Below are positions 1 to 9,481 of a DNA stretch of 64,000 nt, piece by piece (position 1 is the stretch's first letter; the number at the start of each line of letters is the position of its first letter). The position numbers and the translations under genes were made by a program. The notes under the pieces are model-generated. The model saw only the letters and a list, made by a program, of their open reading frames with translations, had not been told where the DNA came from and made no database searches. Source of the DNA: CAZSNT01 sp964607765 (GTDB taxonomy: Bacteria > Verrucomicrobiota > Lentisphaeria > Oligosphaerales > JABHEG01). The stretch spans positions 3,071 through 67,070 of the forward strand of contig CAZSNT010000037.1 of NCBI GenBank assembly GCA_964607765.1, in the 5' to 3' direction.

Positions 1-1019
1 GCCGTCACGATCGCCTGGTGCGCGGCGATGTGACTGCTGACGGCGCGTTCCAGCCGGTACGAGGGATCGAACACGCCGATCTGGTCCTGCCTGAACCGCA
101 GCTGGTCGCCTGTCCGACCGAAGTGCGTGTTCATGCCGCCCACATCGATCCACTTAAGCGAGAAGTCATCGAAGAAGGCCGTGCCGTAACCGTACAGATT
201 CCCGGTCACCTGCGCGACCACGGTACCGGGCGGCACTTCGAAGCGGCATTCCAGCCGCTGCCAGTCCCGTGTACCGCAGAAGTTCGTGCCCCCGGTGTTC
301 TGCGCGAAGGACAATCGCTTGCCGTCCGCGTCGTAGAAGCCGACCGCCAAGTAGGTGAAGCCGCCGTGGACGCGCTCGGTGCGGATCCAGCAACTCGCCG
401 CATAGCTCTCACCGGGCACAAGGCCCTCGACGCCTTGGTGGACGTTGTACCAGACATGCGGCAATCCGTCCGGAACGTGCAGGCGGATGCACCGCTTTCC
501 GCTGTGCGGGTTGGCCGTCACCACACGGAGGCCCAGCGCTTCGGGATCCGCCGCCTCGGGATCTGCCTGGTCAGAGCGCCAGCACTCGGCAGCGCCGTCC
601 GCTTCCAGGCCCGGGGCCCGGAGCAGCTCCACGTTGGGATTCACCTTGCCCCCGTAGAGATTGTCAAAGGCATACCCGCCGACCGAGAGGAAATCGCCGC
701 CACCGCGCAGGAACGCACGCACCGAATCGCACGCTGCCTTTGGCAGACTCGGTCCGTAGGGGAGCACGAGCAGATCGATGTTGTCAGCAGTCAGCTGCTG
801 TGCATCCGCAAGCTGTTCCGCCGTCAGGAAGACGAGCTCGCGCCCTTTGCCTTCCAGCAGACGCCCCAGCCGCCGTGGATCAGCGCACCCGGCAGTGAGT
901 TCCGGAACCGCCGGATCAGCAAACACGGCGATGCGCTGCGACTCGGCAGCAGCCGCGGGCCGGAGCACGCTGACTGAGAGAGCCAAGACGCACGAGCCCA
1001 GAGTAAGAGTTCTGATCAC
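1..1019 (-). CDS. Secreted protein with amidotransferase-like and carbohydrate-binding-like regions (C-terminus outside window)
   Basis: The minus strand is open without a stop from a GTG at 1019-1017 to the window edge (339 codons), so the C-terminus is missing. A G-rich stretch (AGGGGG) lies about 11 nt before the GTG. Residues 1-25 form a signal peptide ending in a run of alanines (RPAAAAES). Residues about 30-110 contain LLVLPYGPSLP and FLRGGGDFLSVGGYAF, the look of a class I glutamine-amidotransferase/ThuA-like fold used in secreted PVC proteins to inspect a GG-turn. From about 125 the text (SGKRCIRLHV, YAASCWIRTE, WQRLECRFEV, FFDDFSL) is typical of a carbohydrate-binding jelly roll. No catalytic residues can be assigned in the visible part; a glycosidase domain may follow outside. 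Identification as a secreted sugar-related protein is moderately sure, the enzyme class is unknown. Confidence 0.75.
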   Translation of the reverse strand, partial: MIRTLTLGSCVLALSVSVLRPAAAAESQRIAVFADPAVPELTAGCADPRRLGRLLEGKGRELVFLTAEQLADAQQLTADNIDLLVLPYGPSLPKAACDSVRAFLRGGGDFLSVGGYAFDNLYGGKVNPNVELLRAPGLEADGAAECWRSDQADPEAADPEALGLRVVTANPHSGKRCIRLHVPDGLPHVWYNVHQGVEGLVPGESYAASCWIRTERVHGGFTYLAVGFYDADGKRLSFAQNTGGTNFCGTRDWQRLECRFEVPPGTVVAQVTGNLYGYGTAFFDDFSLKWIDVGGMNTHFGRTGDQLRFRQDQIGVFDPSYRLERAVSSHIAAHQAIVT

Positions 1020-1394
1020 GATCTGTTTACCCCCTGCCTGTTACCCAAACACACCCAACCGACCATACGCATCACGCTCAGCCATCGAGCGCCCCTATCG
1101 TACCGGCCGGCGTCTGTTCGTCAAGCCCGATCTACCCAATCCATCCACGCGCTCAACATCAGACCCACATCGAGAGACCTTTGTCTTCGCACCCAACTGC
1201 CGCTATCTTCTCCTCGACGCAAGAAAGGAGATCCCGTCCTCCCTGTCCCTTAGACGCAGGTCAAGGCCGATTCCCGCCTCGCGCCCGGAGTCGATCTCTT
1301 CAGGCTCGACCGGCGCAGCAATGGACGGATCGACACTGAGAAGGTCAGTTCCGCAAACATGATTCTGGTCGAGGCAAATTCCGCAATCCGCGCT
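1020..1394. other. Intergenic region between divergent genes
   Basis: This 375-nt gap separates the minus-strand gene at 1-1019 from the plus-strand HEAT gene and should hold the promoters of both. I see no convincing sigma-70 hexamer pair, hairpin or repeat. The long plus-strand reading frame that crosses it is rich in Arg/Ser/Pro and is a high-GC shadow. Confidence 0.5.
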
Positions 1395-4300
1395 ATGTGC
1401 CGGGCCGCGAAGGCTGTCGCGTGGCCCCTGTTAATCTGTGCAACGTTCTCGGTCTGTGCTGCAGCCGGGATCGAGGAACGGATCTTCGCCGAAGGCGCGC
1501 ACTGGCACGGGCAGGATTACATCAAAGCGCGTGACACGCTGGCGGCGCAAGGCGTACGTCTTCTACCATTCGTCCGGGAGAGACTACGTTCGGATGATTG
1601 GCGTGAGCGCCTATTCGCTGCCGTTCTCGAACTCCGCATCGAGCATCCGGACCAGCTGGCCGGCTGGCGCAAAGCAGTTCTCCAGCCTTTCGCCGACCGA
1701 CGGATGTCAGAGAGCCTCCGGAAAGACCCGATTGACTCGGACCTGCTGCCCGTGGAGGGCGCGCAAGTGCCCGTGCCCTTCCTTGTTGACCTGCTGTGGC
1801 AGGATGGCGCCGCCGGCAGCGCGGGGGAAGTCGAGCATCTGGCAGTCGCTCTGCAGTTCGCTATTTCGGCGCCCGCCGAGATGGCAGAAGCGATGCTCGA
1901 AGCTGCAGGGAAACAGCATCGGCTCCGCGGCCCGGTGCGCCACGGACTGATTAAGCTCGGCAAGGCGGCGCTGCCGCTTGCACGCCTCACGGTGGCGGCC
2001 CCCGCCCTGCCGCTCCCCCCCGCCCGGGGAAGCTCACTCACGCAAGAGGAGCGTGAAGCACGGCAGCAGTACTGGATTGCCGCACATAGAGCCGATATTG
2101 CCGCAGATGTCATTTGGACGGCGGGTGATACAGACTCGATTCCGCTGCTGGTACGGCAGTTGCGCAAAGGCGGGTACGGGCGCAAGGAACTCTACAGCGG
2201 TCAACGCGATTACGTCGAAGCGCTCGCCCATGCCCTGGTGCGCCTGAACGCGGTTGAGGGAGTGGACGCAATACTCGACCAGGCGTTCGCGGCGGCCAGG
2301 CTCGCACGGCGGAACAGCAGAGCGCAGGAGCTGTACGGCGGGCTTCGACACTGCGTGGTAAGCTTCGGGACGGCGGCGCTGCCGACACTCGGGCGCAGGT
2401 CGGAGGCCGGGCAGGACGCGATGGAGCGGATGCTGCTCGCGAGCTTGGTCGCTGAAGTCTCGGGCACGGGGGGTGAAGCCCGCGAGGCGGCGGCACTGCG
2501 GGAGTCACTCTGGTTCGATCCGAGGCCGGCGGGCTTCCTGAGGTCGCATGAGCTCACGGGCGAGGACGTGTTCGGGGAACTGGTCGAGTTGACGCGCAGC
2601 AGGAGAAGAATGCGCGGGGGCGCATGGCTGGCTCTCGGCGAACTGCGGGACCCGCGTGCCATCCCCCTGCTTGTCAGCGAGGTGAAGGACGCGCACGCGC
2701 AGTTGCAGCGCGAACTTGCGCACCGCCGCAGACCAGATACGGCCTCCCTCGATTCGCGCGCGGCCCGTGAGGCGGCCTACACGTTCGATCCGAAGCTCGG
2801 CGAGATCCTCCGCCGCGGCGATCTGGCGCTCCTGGTGCTGCTCCGCGTCGGTGGAGACGAAGCGCGACGGGCTCTGTATGAACTTCGCGCCTTCCCCGAA
2901 TACGAGCTCCGGGTAGGGACTTTCCTGCTGCTTCTCGACGGCAACGTCCAAGGCGTGGCGGCAAGACTCGAGGACGCGGACCGGGCAGTGAGGGAAGAGG
3001 CAGCGCTCGCTCTGCACGAAGTGCGCCACCCGCGCGGAACGCTCGAGCTGCTGCGCGCGTCCGCGCGGCGCCGAGGACCGGCTCACGAGGAGTGGCGAGC
3101 TCGCGTCCTTGCCTCGCCGCAGGATGTGCGTCCCATCCTGCAGGAGGCACTCCAGGCTGGAGAGGTGCGCGAGCGCGTGCTGGCTGAAGCGCTGCTCCTC
3201 GAGCTCGAGCAGGCGGACAAGGTAAACGGGTTCCGTGAGACGCTCCGGGCCGCGGCCCATTCTGTCGGGATGATGCATGTGATACGAATCGGGATGCTGG
3301 AGAGTGCGGGTCGGCGCATGGCGCGGCGCCCAGACGACTCGCACCCGGCAGAGGCACGCGAACGGCAGGGGCTGCGGCGGCCTGGCGACCGCACAGGCGC
3401 CCTCGATGAGAGCCACATCCCTCTTCTCGAGGCAGCCTGCATGTTCGGGCAAGGGATCATGTCCAGGGGGATCGCAGCGTTCGCGCTGGCGGAGTTCGCG
3501 AAACCACGATCGATGGAAGTGCTGGCCAGTTCCTTCGATATGGGGTCGCTTGGCGTCTCGAATCCGGCGGCCCTCGCCCTGGCCAGCTTCGGCGAGGCAG
3601 GCGCCAGACTGGCAGCGAAAGCGCCGGCGCCCACACCGGGCGAATTCGACACGGGGATGCGGATGACTAGCCATCGAGGCGGCGTGCGCGTATTGGCTGA
3701 AACACAGGACGCTCGGGGAGCCGACGAGATCATCAAGGGCCTCAGAGCTCTGGCGCAGGACAGGACCCTCGATCGCTGGGAGCGGCGGCTGGCCGTCTAT
3801 CTTGATGCCGCAGGCAAGTGTGACGACAAGCGACTGATCGACCCCCTGTTGCGCATCCTGGACACCGGAGACAGGCCGGAACGATACTCCCACGCGAAAG
3901 TCATTGGCCTCCTGTCCGCATACGAAGACGCACGGCTCCTTCCGCGCTTCGTCCGCTCTCTGGCGAAAAGCAGCGAGCAGAGCGTGCGCACCGCAGCTGT
4001 GACGGGCATCACGCGACGCCTGGGCCACGAGACACCGCAATTCCTGATCGCGCAGCTGCGCCGCGTCAAGGACGTGGGGATTCGAGGACGTCTGCTTGTG
4101 GCGTTGGGCGAGCTCTCGTACGCAGAGCAGCCTGCCTATCCGGGAAAGGCCGAGTGGTCCCGGGAGAAGCTGCGCACATCCGAACAGCGCATGACAGCTG
4201 CCTCACACTGCCGCACGCTGGCCTATCCCGTGCTCGTCGCGGCGCTCGGTGACGCCTCCAGTGAGCTGAGCGAAATGGCGGCCAAGGGCCTCACGATCCT

Positions 4301-4982
4301 CGCGTCGGGCAATCAGTTTGGGGAGAAACCGAACGAGGCAGCCGTGAAGCCGTTGACCGAGTGGTGTCGGACGCGACAGCAGTGCTTCTGGCAGCTGGCT
4401 GGTTACCTTGCGCAACACGGGAACGAAGAAACCGGTCGAGTGCTTCTGGAGATTCTGCGTTCCCGGGCCGCGGGTGCCGACGACAATGGAATGGTCTTCG
4501 CGCTAGGCAGACTCCGGACGCACGGCGGCGTTCCGGTGCTTCTTCGCAATCTCCGTGCCTACGCGGCGAAGCGCAAACGGTTCTACGGTACCCCTGCCCA
4601 CGTAACGGCCCTCGCTCAGTACGGTGACACCGGAGCGCAAGCCATTCTCACTTTCTTCACCGACTTCGACCACATGCTCTACCGCGTCGACTGTGCAAAG
4701 CACTTGGCCGAGCTCGAGTACCGACCCGCCGCCGCGCCCCTTGCCGCCTATCTGCGGGAGGTGATCCAAGCCGGGCCGACGAACCCCAATCTGGTAATGG
4801 GCAGCGGCGAGGGCCACCTGACGCGGGAGCAGGTACTTCTCGCCCGGTGTCGCGCGCTCTTCAGAGCCCTCGATCAGCTCGACGCCGGCGAGACGAAGGC
4901 CATCGCCGGCGAGGTCCTGCTCGACGGCCCGGCAGAGGTCGCCCCGGCCGCGGTCGAGGTGTGGCGTGCGCGCACGGAGTAG
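1395..4982 (+). CDS. Large secreted HEAT-repeat protein
   Basis: About 1195 residues built of repeated alpha-hairpins with the HEAT signature: examples are RDPRAIPLLVSEVKD, YEDARLLPRFVRSLAKSS and RTHGGVPVLLRNLRAY, spread over the whole length. HEAT solenoids are binding scaffolds, not enzymes. The first codon could be ATG 1359 or ATG 1395; I prefer 1395 because translation from there gives a clean signal peptide (MCRAAKAVAWPLLI...CAAAG) with two early basic residues, although neither start has a strong Shine-Dalgarno sequence. The protein is expected outside the inner membrane. It stands alone on the plus strand, convergent with the LVIVD gene, and its last codons overlap the antisense of a truncated Tat-signal stub. 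Partner and role are unknown. Confidence 0.8.
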   Translation: MCRAAKAVAWPLLICATFSVCAAAGIEERIFAEGAHWHGQDYIKARDTLAAQGVRLLPFVRERLRSDDWRERLFAAVLELRIEHPDQLAGWRKAVLQPFADRRMSESLRKDPIDSDLLPVEGAQVPVPFLVDLLWQDGAAGSAGEVEHLAVALQFAISAPAEMAEAMLEAAGKQHRLRGPVRHGLIKLGKAALPLARLTVAAPALPLPPARGSSLTQEEREARQQYWIAAHRADIAADVIWTAGDTDSIPLLVRQLRKGGYGRKELYSGQRDYVEALAHALVRLNAVEGVDAILDQAFAAARLARRNSRAQELYGGLRHCVVSFGTAALPTLGRRSEAGQDAMERMLLASLVAEVSGTGGEAREAAALRESLWFDPRPAGFLRSHELTGEDVFGELVELTRSRRRMRGGAWLALGELRDPRAIPLLVSEVKDAHAQLQRELAHRRRPDTASLDSRAAREAAYTFDPKLGEILRRGDLALLVLLRVGGDEARRALYELRAFPEYELRVGTFLLLLDGNVQGVAARLEDADRAVREEAALALHEVRHPRGTLELLRASARRRGPAHEEWRARVLASPQDVRPILQEALQAGEVRERVLAEALLLELEQADKVNGFRETLRAAAHSVGMMHVIRIGMLESAGRRMARRPDDSHPAEARERQGLRRPGDRTGALDESHIPLLEAACMFGQGIMSRGIAAFALAEFAKPRSMEVLASSFDMGSLGVSNPAALALASFGEAGARLAAKAPAPTPGEFDTGMRMTSHRGGVRVLAETQDARGADEIIKGLRALAQDRTLDRWERRLAVYLDAAGKCDDKRLIDPLLRILDTGDRPERYSHAKVIGLLSAYEDARLLPRFVRSLAKSSEQSVRTAAVTGITRRLGHETPQFLIAQLRRVKDVGIRGRLLVALGELSYAEQPAYPGKAEWSREKLRTSEQRMTAASHCRTLAYPVLVAALGDASSELSEMAAKGLTILASGNQFGEKPNEAAVKPLTEWCRTRQQCFWQLAGYLAQHGNEETGRVLLEILRSRAAGADDNGMVFALGRLRTHGGVPVLLRNLRAYAAKRKRFYGTPAHVTALAQYGDTGAQAILTFFTDFDHMLYRVDCAKHLAELEYRPAAAPLAAYLREVIQAGPTNPNLVMGSGEGHLTREQVLLARCRALFRALDQLDAGETKAIAGEVLLDGPAEVAPAAVEVWRARTE

Positions 4983-4983
4983 G

Positions 4984-5083
4984 CGGCCCGCCGCGGCGGC
5001 GCCGCCCAGACCGGCCCGAACCGCAGCCCTGCCGACGCCGCGGGAACGGACCCTATGAACTCACGTCTGTTCATCTTCCCCAC
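4984..5083 (-). pseudogene. 5' stub of a Tat-exported protein gene
   Basis: Seven nucleotides after the stop of the LVIVD gene a minus-strand frame opens with GTG 5083 (or ATG 5074) preceded by AAAGGTAG. It encodes MNRREFIGS followed by PAASAG and a W-A cleavage-like site, which is a textbook twin-arginine signal (R-R-E-F-I-G). After roughly 33 codons the frame runs into the antisense of the HEAT gene and no longer looks like protein. Tat-exported Gfo/Idh/MocA, sulfatase or DUF1501-type proteins normally exceed 350 residues, so only the beginning of the gene remains. I infer that a deletion joined this gene to the 3' end of the HEAT gene, with the junction near 4984. Confidence 0.6.
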
Positions 5084-5089
5084 TCATGA

Positions 5090-7135
5090 CTACCTTTCCA
5101 TGAACAGCCCGTAGTGACCTGCCGGGATGATCATCTTGCCCTTGTGGAACACAACCCGGTCGCAGTTGCCTTCCGACAGGTCATAGCACCGTTCCGCCAT
5201 GACCGCCGGACGGTTGGGATCCGACAGATCAACCGTGACCACCTTGCCGTCGCGACGTGAGGCAAAGGCAGCGATATTGCCGTTCACCGTGGGGATACCG
5301 CGCACCGGCATGTTCGCGGGAACGGATCTGACATCTACCAGGCTGGGGGTTTCGGGAGACGCCGGATCAAGCAGTGCAAGCTTCGAGCCACGTACCGGGA
5401 AGATGAAAAGCCCGCTGTCAAGCAGGTCCACTCCATCCAGCTGGCTTCCTTGCGGGGGCATCCCGGACGTCACTTCTTCCGGCGTCTTGCCGTTCAGGCT
5501 GTACCAGGCGATGCCGCGAGCGTGCCAGTTTATCGGGAAGATGCCGTCCTTGTCCCTGCACGGAAACATGTCGCCGTAGAGAATGCCGCCGACGCAGCCG
5601 CGGTAGACCTGCTTCATCTCTGCGGGATCGGTCACGTCGAGGACATAAGCCAGGACGCCGCCGCCGCTCACCGCGGCGTACTTCCCGTCCTTCAGGATGT
5701 GCACGATCTGTATCCGCTCGGCGCCCGTTATGTTGCCGCGGCCTATCTCGGAAATGTCCCCGTCTTCGGCTATCCGGTAAGCAATCAGGCCGGAACCGCT
5801 CGCCGCAACGAAAAGCGCATCGCCGTGAACTGCAACATCATAGACACACTCGAATTCCCATGTCCTCAATTCCTCGAGACCATCTCCGCTGATGCGGAAC
5901 AGTCTGAGGCCGGAATGGGAAGCGGCAACGTAGGCGAAGTCATCTTTCACCGCGACCCGCCTCACCTGGCAGTGCAGGTCATAGCGCCGCAGTCGCGGAT
6001 TGACCGTCGCCGGTTTCTCGGGCGGAATATCGAACCTGAGGTGCGGCTGCGGCAGTTTGTGGGCTGCAGGCGTCTTCACCATGTGTATGCCTGTGGTAAG
6101 CCCGGCGATGTAAACAACGCCATCCCCGGTTGCGAGGCCGGCGCAGCTGTCATAGGGCAGTTTGCGGTCTTCGGCGATCTTCCATGTGTAGATCGGCGGA
6201 GGCAGCCGCACGCTGCCGATGCCTTTCATGTTCGCCGGGTCGGAGACGTCGACCATGTAGAAGCCGTTGTGGCTGTCGACACAGAACGCCGTGGTGCCGC
6301 ATACACGGACTGTCCAATAGTCGTTGTCCCGACGCAGGAAACGGGGGAACTTGAACACGCCCAGCTTCCGGGGCTTCCTGGCGTCGGAGATGTCAAAGAT
6401 CTCAACGCCGCGCCCGTTGCCATGGCGTTCCTCCTTCGGCCCGGACTTGGCGTCGTGTCCGGTGGAGCAGTAGCAGAGATTGTCCTTCACAAACACGCCA
6501 TCGCCAAAACCGTCAAGCCGGCCTTCAGCTACCACTTGCGGAGTCCGCAGATCGTGGACGTCGATGATGGTCAGCTTCCCAGCCCCCCAGTCACCCACGT
6601 AGAGCATGCCATCGCGATAGACAACCGACTGCGCCTCGCCGGTGCGCACCTGCGAGATGTGCTTCGGGAATTTCGGATTCGATACATCCAGGAGTTGCAC
6701 GCCGTAGACACGATGGGCAATGAAGATCACGTTCTCCGACGCCGCAATCCCCGTGGCCAGTTCGATGGTGTCGAACTGCCGGATCAGCTTGGGATTCGTC
6801 GGATCCTCGATGTCGACGATCCAGAGACCACGACTGCGCGCCGTGATGTAGGCTCTGTCCTTGTATACGGCTATCTGCCGACAACCCCGAATTCCGCGCA
6901 TCACCGCGACCCGCCTGGGCTTGGCCGGATCGGTCTTGATGTCGAAGACCGCCAAGTAGTCACGCCCGGCGGCATACAGGTAGTCGCCGGACACCTCCAC
7001 AGCGGTACACCCGTCAGAACCTGCCACCTTCTCCACAGGCAATACCGGACCGTACTTGTCTGGATCCGGCGTCGCGCTCGAAACGGACCCCACTGAAAAC
7101 GCCATTGCAGCCATCAGCGTCATCTTCCTTATCAT
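5090..7135 (-). CDS. LVIVD-repeat beta-propeller protein, secreted
   Basis: The protein (about 681 residues from ATG 7135) carries at least seven copies of the LVIVD repeat, a beta-propeller blade: GLWIVDIEDPTNPKLI, GVQLLDVSNPKFPKHI, KLTIIDVHDLRTPQVV, GVEIFDISDARKPRKL, GFYMVDVSDPANMKGI, SKLALLDPASPETPSLV and KVVTVDLSDPNRPAVM. Start choice: the frame extends up to 7276, but GAGAGGGA lies 9 nt before ATG 7135 and translation from there gives a signal peptide MIRKMTLMAAMAFSVG...SSA, so upstream codons are probably not translated. LVIVD proteins are cell-surface or periplasmic propellers of unknown binding partner. The next gene on the strand is only a Tat-signal stub, so its former operon partner seems lost. 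Confidence 0.85.
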   Translation of the reverse strand: MIRKMTLMAAMAFSVGSVSSATPDPDKYGPVLPVEKVAGSDGCTAVEVSGDYLYAAGRDYLAVFDIKTDPAKPRRVAVMRGIRGCRQIAVYKDRAYITARSRGLWIVDIEDPTNPKLIRQFDTIELATGIAASENVIFIAHRVYGVQLLDVSNPKFPKHISQVRTGEAQSVVYRDGMLYVGDWGAGKLTIIDVHDLRTPQVVAEGRLDGFGDGVFVKDNLCYCSTGHDAKSGPKEERHGNGRGVEIFDISDARKPRKLGVFKFPRFLRRDNDYWTVRVCGTTAFCVDSHNGFYMVDVSDPANMKGIGSVRLPPPIYTWKIAEDRKLPYDSCAGLATGDGVVYIAGLTTGIHMVKTPAAHKLPQPHLRFDIPPEKPATVNPRLRRYDLHCQVRRVAVKDDFAYVAASHSGLRLFRISGDGLEELRTWEFECVYDVAVHGDALFVAASGSGLIAYRIAEDGDISEIGRGNITGAERIQIVHILKDGKYAAVSGGGVLAYVLDVTDPAEMKQVYRGCVGGILYGDMFPCRDKDGIFPINWHARGIAWYSLNGKTPEEVTSGMPPQGSQLDGVDLLDSGLFIFPVRGSKLALLDPASPETPSLVDVRSVPANMPVRGIPTVNGNIAAFASRRDGKVVTVDLSDPNRPAVMAERCYDLSEGNCDRVVFHKGKMIIPAGHYGLFMER

Positions 7136-7357
7136 CCCGTGCATTCCCTCTCTGGCAGTGTGCAGAAGAACCGCGGCTGTAATATTGGGGAACACCACTC
7201 GCTTATCCAAGCGCGTCGGGCGAGAAGAATGGAAGAGAGAACGAGTACAGAGTGGAGCCCTGCATCCACAGCTCACGCAACGAGATTGTGGAGCGAGCGG
7301 TCGGAGCTTTACGAGATCCGTGCGGGGGGGAAGTAGGTTTCAGGTGTTGTTCCGAGG

Positions 7358-8518
7358 TCACTTTGAGTTCAGCGGAAACAAGGCCGGTGGCTCGTTCAAG
7401 ACTTCCATGACTTGCTGAGCACAGAAAACGCGGTCGCGTGCAGCATCGTTCACGGGTTCCAGTACGCCCATCGACACAAGGCGATCAACCCCCCGCTGCG
7501 CCGTCGTATAGGCGACGGCCAGCTTCTGGGCGAGCTTCGTAATCGTGCAATATGGGTTCGCTGCCAAGAGCTCAAGGATACGTTGCGGCACTTTGCTGGA
7601 GCCAGTCATGGACTTCTGCCAGACCTCGAACAGGCCGTTGATTCTCTCAGCTCTGTTCAGAGCGTCCTCGGACATGCGAGCCACCCCATTCAGAAAATAC
7701 TCAATCCAGGCTTCCCAGGCGCCCTCGGCACTAACCGCGTTGAGCAATGAGTAGTAGTCCGAGCGTGTTGCCTCGAAGAACGCGCTCAGGTAGAGCAACG
7801 GCGTCGACAGGATGTCTCTCTCCACAAGGAACAGCGTAATCAGGAGCCGCCCCACACGCCCGTTTCCGTCCAAGAAAGGATGTATCGCTTCGAACTGACT
7901 GTGCATCATCGCGGCCTGCACTAACGGGGGCAACGAGCGGTCATGCAGGAACGTCTCCCATTGTCCGAGGCACTCCATGAGTTCATCGACCGGCGGCGGT
8001 ACATAGGACGCGTTCTGCAGCGTACACCCAGGCGGGCCGATCCAGTTCTGGCTGCATCGGAACTCGCCCGGTGTTGCACGGTCGCCGCGTACGCCTCGCA
8101 TTAGCTTCTCGTGAAGTTCGGCCACCAACCTGAGCGACAGTGGCAGGGAAGAAAGGCGCTCAACACCATACTCCAGCGCGATTACGTAGTTCGCCACTTC
8201 CAGCAAGTCGTCCGGACTCCTGGTCACGGCGGCCCCCGCATCTGCGGCCAGCAATTCACCCAAGGTCGCTTGCGTTCCCTCGATGCGGCTGGACAGGACC
8301 GCCTCTCTCTTCAGAAACGGGCGCATCAGCAGATGCGGATTGTGCAGCCTTCGCCCCTCACCAGCCAGCTGCCCGATGAGCCGATCCGCATCTGACAGCG
8401 AACGCAGAAGGGACGGAGTGAACTGGATGTCCGGCGGCAAGGGATCAGGCACGTGGGCCTCGTAGCCTCCCGAGCACTTCACCAGTCTCCCTGAGCCGTG
8501 ATTTCTTCCATGCACCAT
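7358..8518 (-). CDS. Fic family protein (putative protein AMPylase) with C-terminal winged helix
   Basis: The Fic core motif HPFLDGNGRVGR is complete at residues 213-224 (catalytic His 213, phosphate-binding anion hole Gly/Asn, Arg 224), so the protein should transfer AMP from ATP to a hydroxyl of a target protein. The N-terminal part has PPDIQFTPSLL and the motif SSRIEG at residues 76-81, which fits the S/T-x-x-x-E-G/N inhibitory helix of class II Fic proteins, where the helix lies before the core. The last 70 residues (RILELLAANPYCTITKLAQ...) look like a winged helix. Length 386 matches the family. ATG 8518 has no clear Shine-Dalgarno; a later GTG before CSGGYEAHVPD, preceded by CAGGGAG, is a real alternative. 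It has no operon partner. Confidence 0.88.
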   Translation of the reverse strand: MVHGRNHGSGRLVKCSGGYEAHVPDPLPPDIQFTPSLLRSLSDADRLIGQLAGEGRRLHNPHLLMRPFLKREAVLSSRIEGTQATLGELLAADAGAAVTRSPDDLLEVANYVIALEYGVERLSSLPLSLRLVAELHEKLMRGVRGDRATPGEFRCSQNWIGPPGCTLQNASYVPPPVDELMECLGQWETFLHDRSLPPLVQAAMMHSQFEAIHPFLDGNGRVGRLLITLFLVERDILSTPLLYLSAFFEATRSDYYSLLNAVSAEGAWEAWIEYFLNGVARMSEDALNRAERINGLFEVWQKSMTGSSKVPQRILELLAANPYCTITKLAQKLAVAYTTAQRGVDRLVSMGVLEPVNDAARDRVFCAQQVMEVLNEPPALFPLNSK

Positions 8519-9008
8519 AGTCGGAACATACCACGGCGCTGCTGAAGATCAAGACGCCTATTAGCGATAATGCAGTATATCGACAACAAGACAGCCGGTT
8601 GTTTTCGCTGTCGTTGGCTCAGGATAGGCAGAGCGGCGCTCGACCCCCCGTCGAGTCGACGGAAGTCGGTGGGCATCGATGGGAATCGACTGACCCCATG
8701 CCCTCTCCAACGCCCCTTCACAATCAGCAGCAGGAAGAATGGGGACACACTGACTGTCGCGGCGGCAGGAGAGGATGGGGGCGTGCTGTCCGAGGCAGAC
8801 GACGGAAAGCCCGTTTTCATGCTTTGGCAGCTCTCCCCTGTCTTGGAGGACAGTGCCATGATTCCCCTGTCCCCACGCCCTTCTAAGGATCTGAGCTGAC
8901 CTCGAGGGGGCCAGTGTCGAAGGCCAAGGAGACTCGCGTGAGGGGCCCTATTGTCTGCCTTTGTCTGCCGTCAGCTTTCACAGATCCCCCGTCCCCTTTG
9001 TTCCTTGA
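8519..9008. other. Non-coding or decayed stretch upstream of 9009
   Basis: About 490 nt without a credible gene on either strand: the open frames are of atypical composition and match nothing I know. At about 8638-8690 there is a CGA/TCGA-rich segment (GTCGAGTCGACGG, GGCATCGATGGGAATCGAC) similar in style to the two CGATT-rich repeats around the four-helix-bundle gene at 35-36 kb. A near-repeated phrase of the type GGGGACA occurs twice on opposite strands. Promoter of the Fic gene should lie in the first 100 nt but no hexamer pair is convincing. Confidence 0.4.
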
Positions 9009-9458
9009 GGCAATGGGGAGGACCATCCCTTCGCAAGACCAGCAGCTTGCGGTGAGGCACAGGCTGATGAAGCTCATGTGGGGATTGAGTCAGACCAGGT
9101 TAGGGCTGACACCGAGGTGGCTGAGCTTGCCAAACGCGTGGTTGTGGCGCCTATTGAGGAAGTCCCGGCGCCGGCTGAGCGGGATGAGAGCCTGATCCCC
9201 TGGACGGAGCGCGAGAATCGCCATCAGGGTGTCAAAGTCAGGACCAAGGACGGTGAGGTCTTCACATGCTTCAGGACGTTCCGTGAACCGATCGGACCGG
9301 AAACGACCATGGCAGCTGACTTCATACGCAAGAAGTTCCATGAGTGCACAGAATACTCAGGACTCTATTCTGCGAAGGAATCGGAGGGCATCTTGGAAGG
9401 CATCATGGAGCTGGACAAACGCAGCAGCATAGCTCCTTCTGTGGAAATGCTGTCTTAG
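9009..9458 (+). CDS. Unrecognised acidic protein or gene remnant
   Basis: The frame is open from 9009 and ends at TAG 9458; a GTG at 9078 would give 126 residues. Composition is protein-like and unlike the shadow frames around it: charged helical text such as FHECTEYSGLYSAKESEG and LEGIMELDKRSS, with balanced Lys/Glu. I recognise no domain, signal peptide or membrane segment. There is no clear ribosome binding site before the GTG, and the sense frame continues upstream of it without a start, so it may be the 3' part of a decayed gene. It ends 23 nt before the GH39-like gene. Confidence 0.35.
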   Translation, partial: GNGEDHPFARPAACGEAQADEAHVGIESDQVRADTEVAELAKRVVVAPIEEVPAPAERDESLIPWTERENRHQGVKVRTKDGEVFTCFRTFREPIGPETTMAADFIRKKFHECTEYSGLYSAKESEGILEGIMELDKRSSIAPSVEMLS

Positions 9459-9481
9459 GCTTGGAGCATCAAGGACGTCAT

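Noticed and set aside
5450..7096. 548-codon plus-strand open frame across the LVIVD gene
   Set aside because: Antisense shadow of a high-GC gene; the minus strand has clear repeats, signal peptide and ribosome site.
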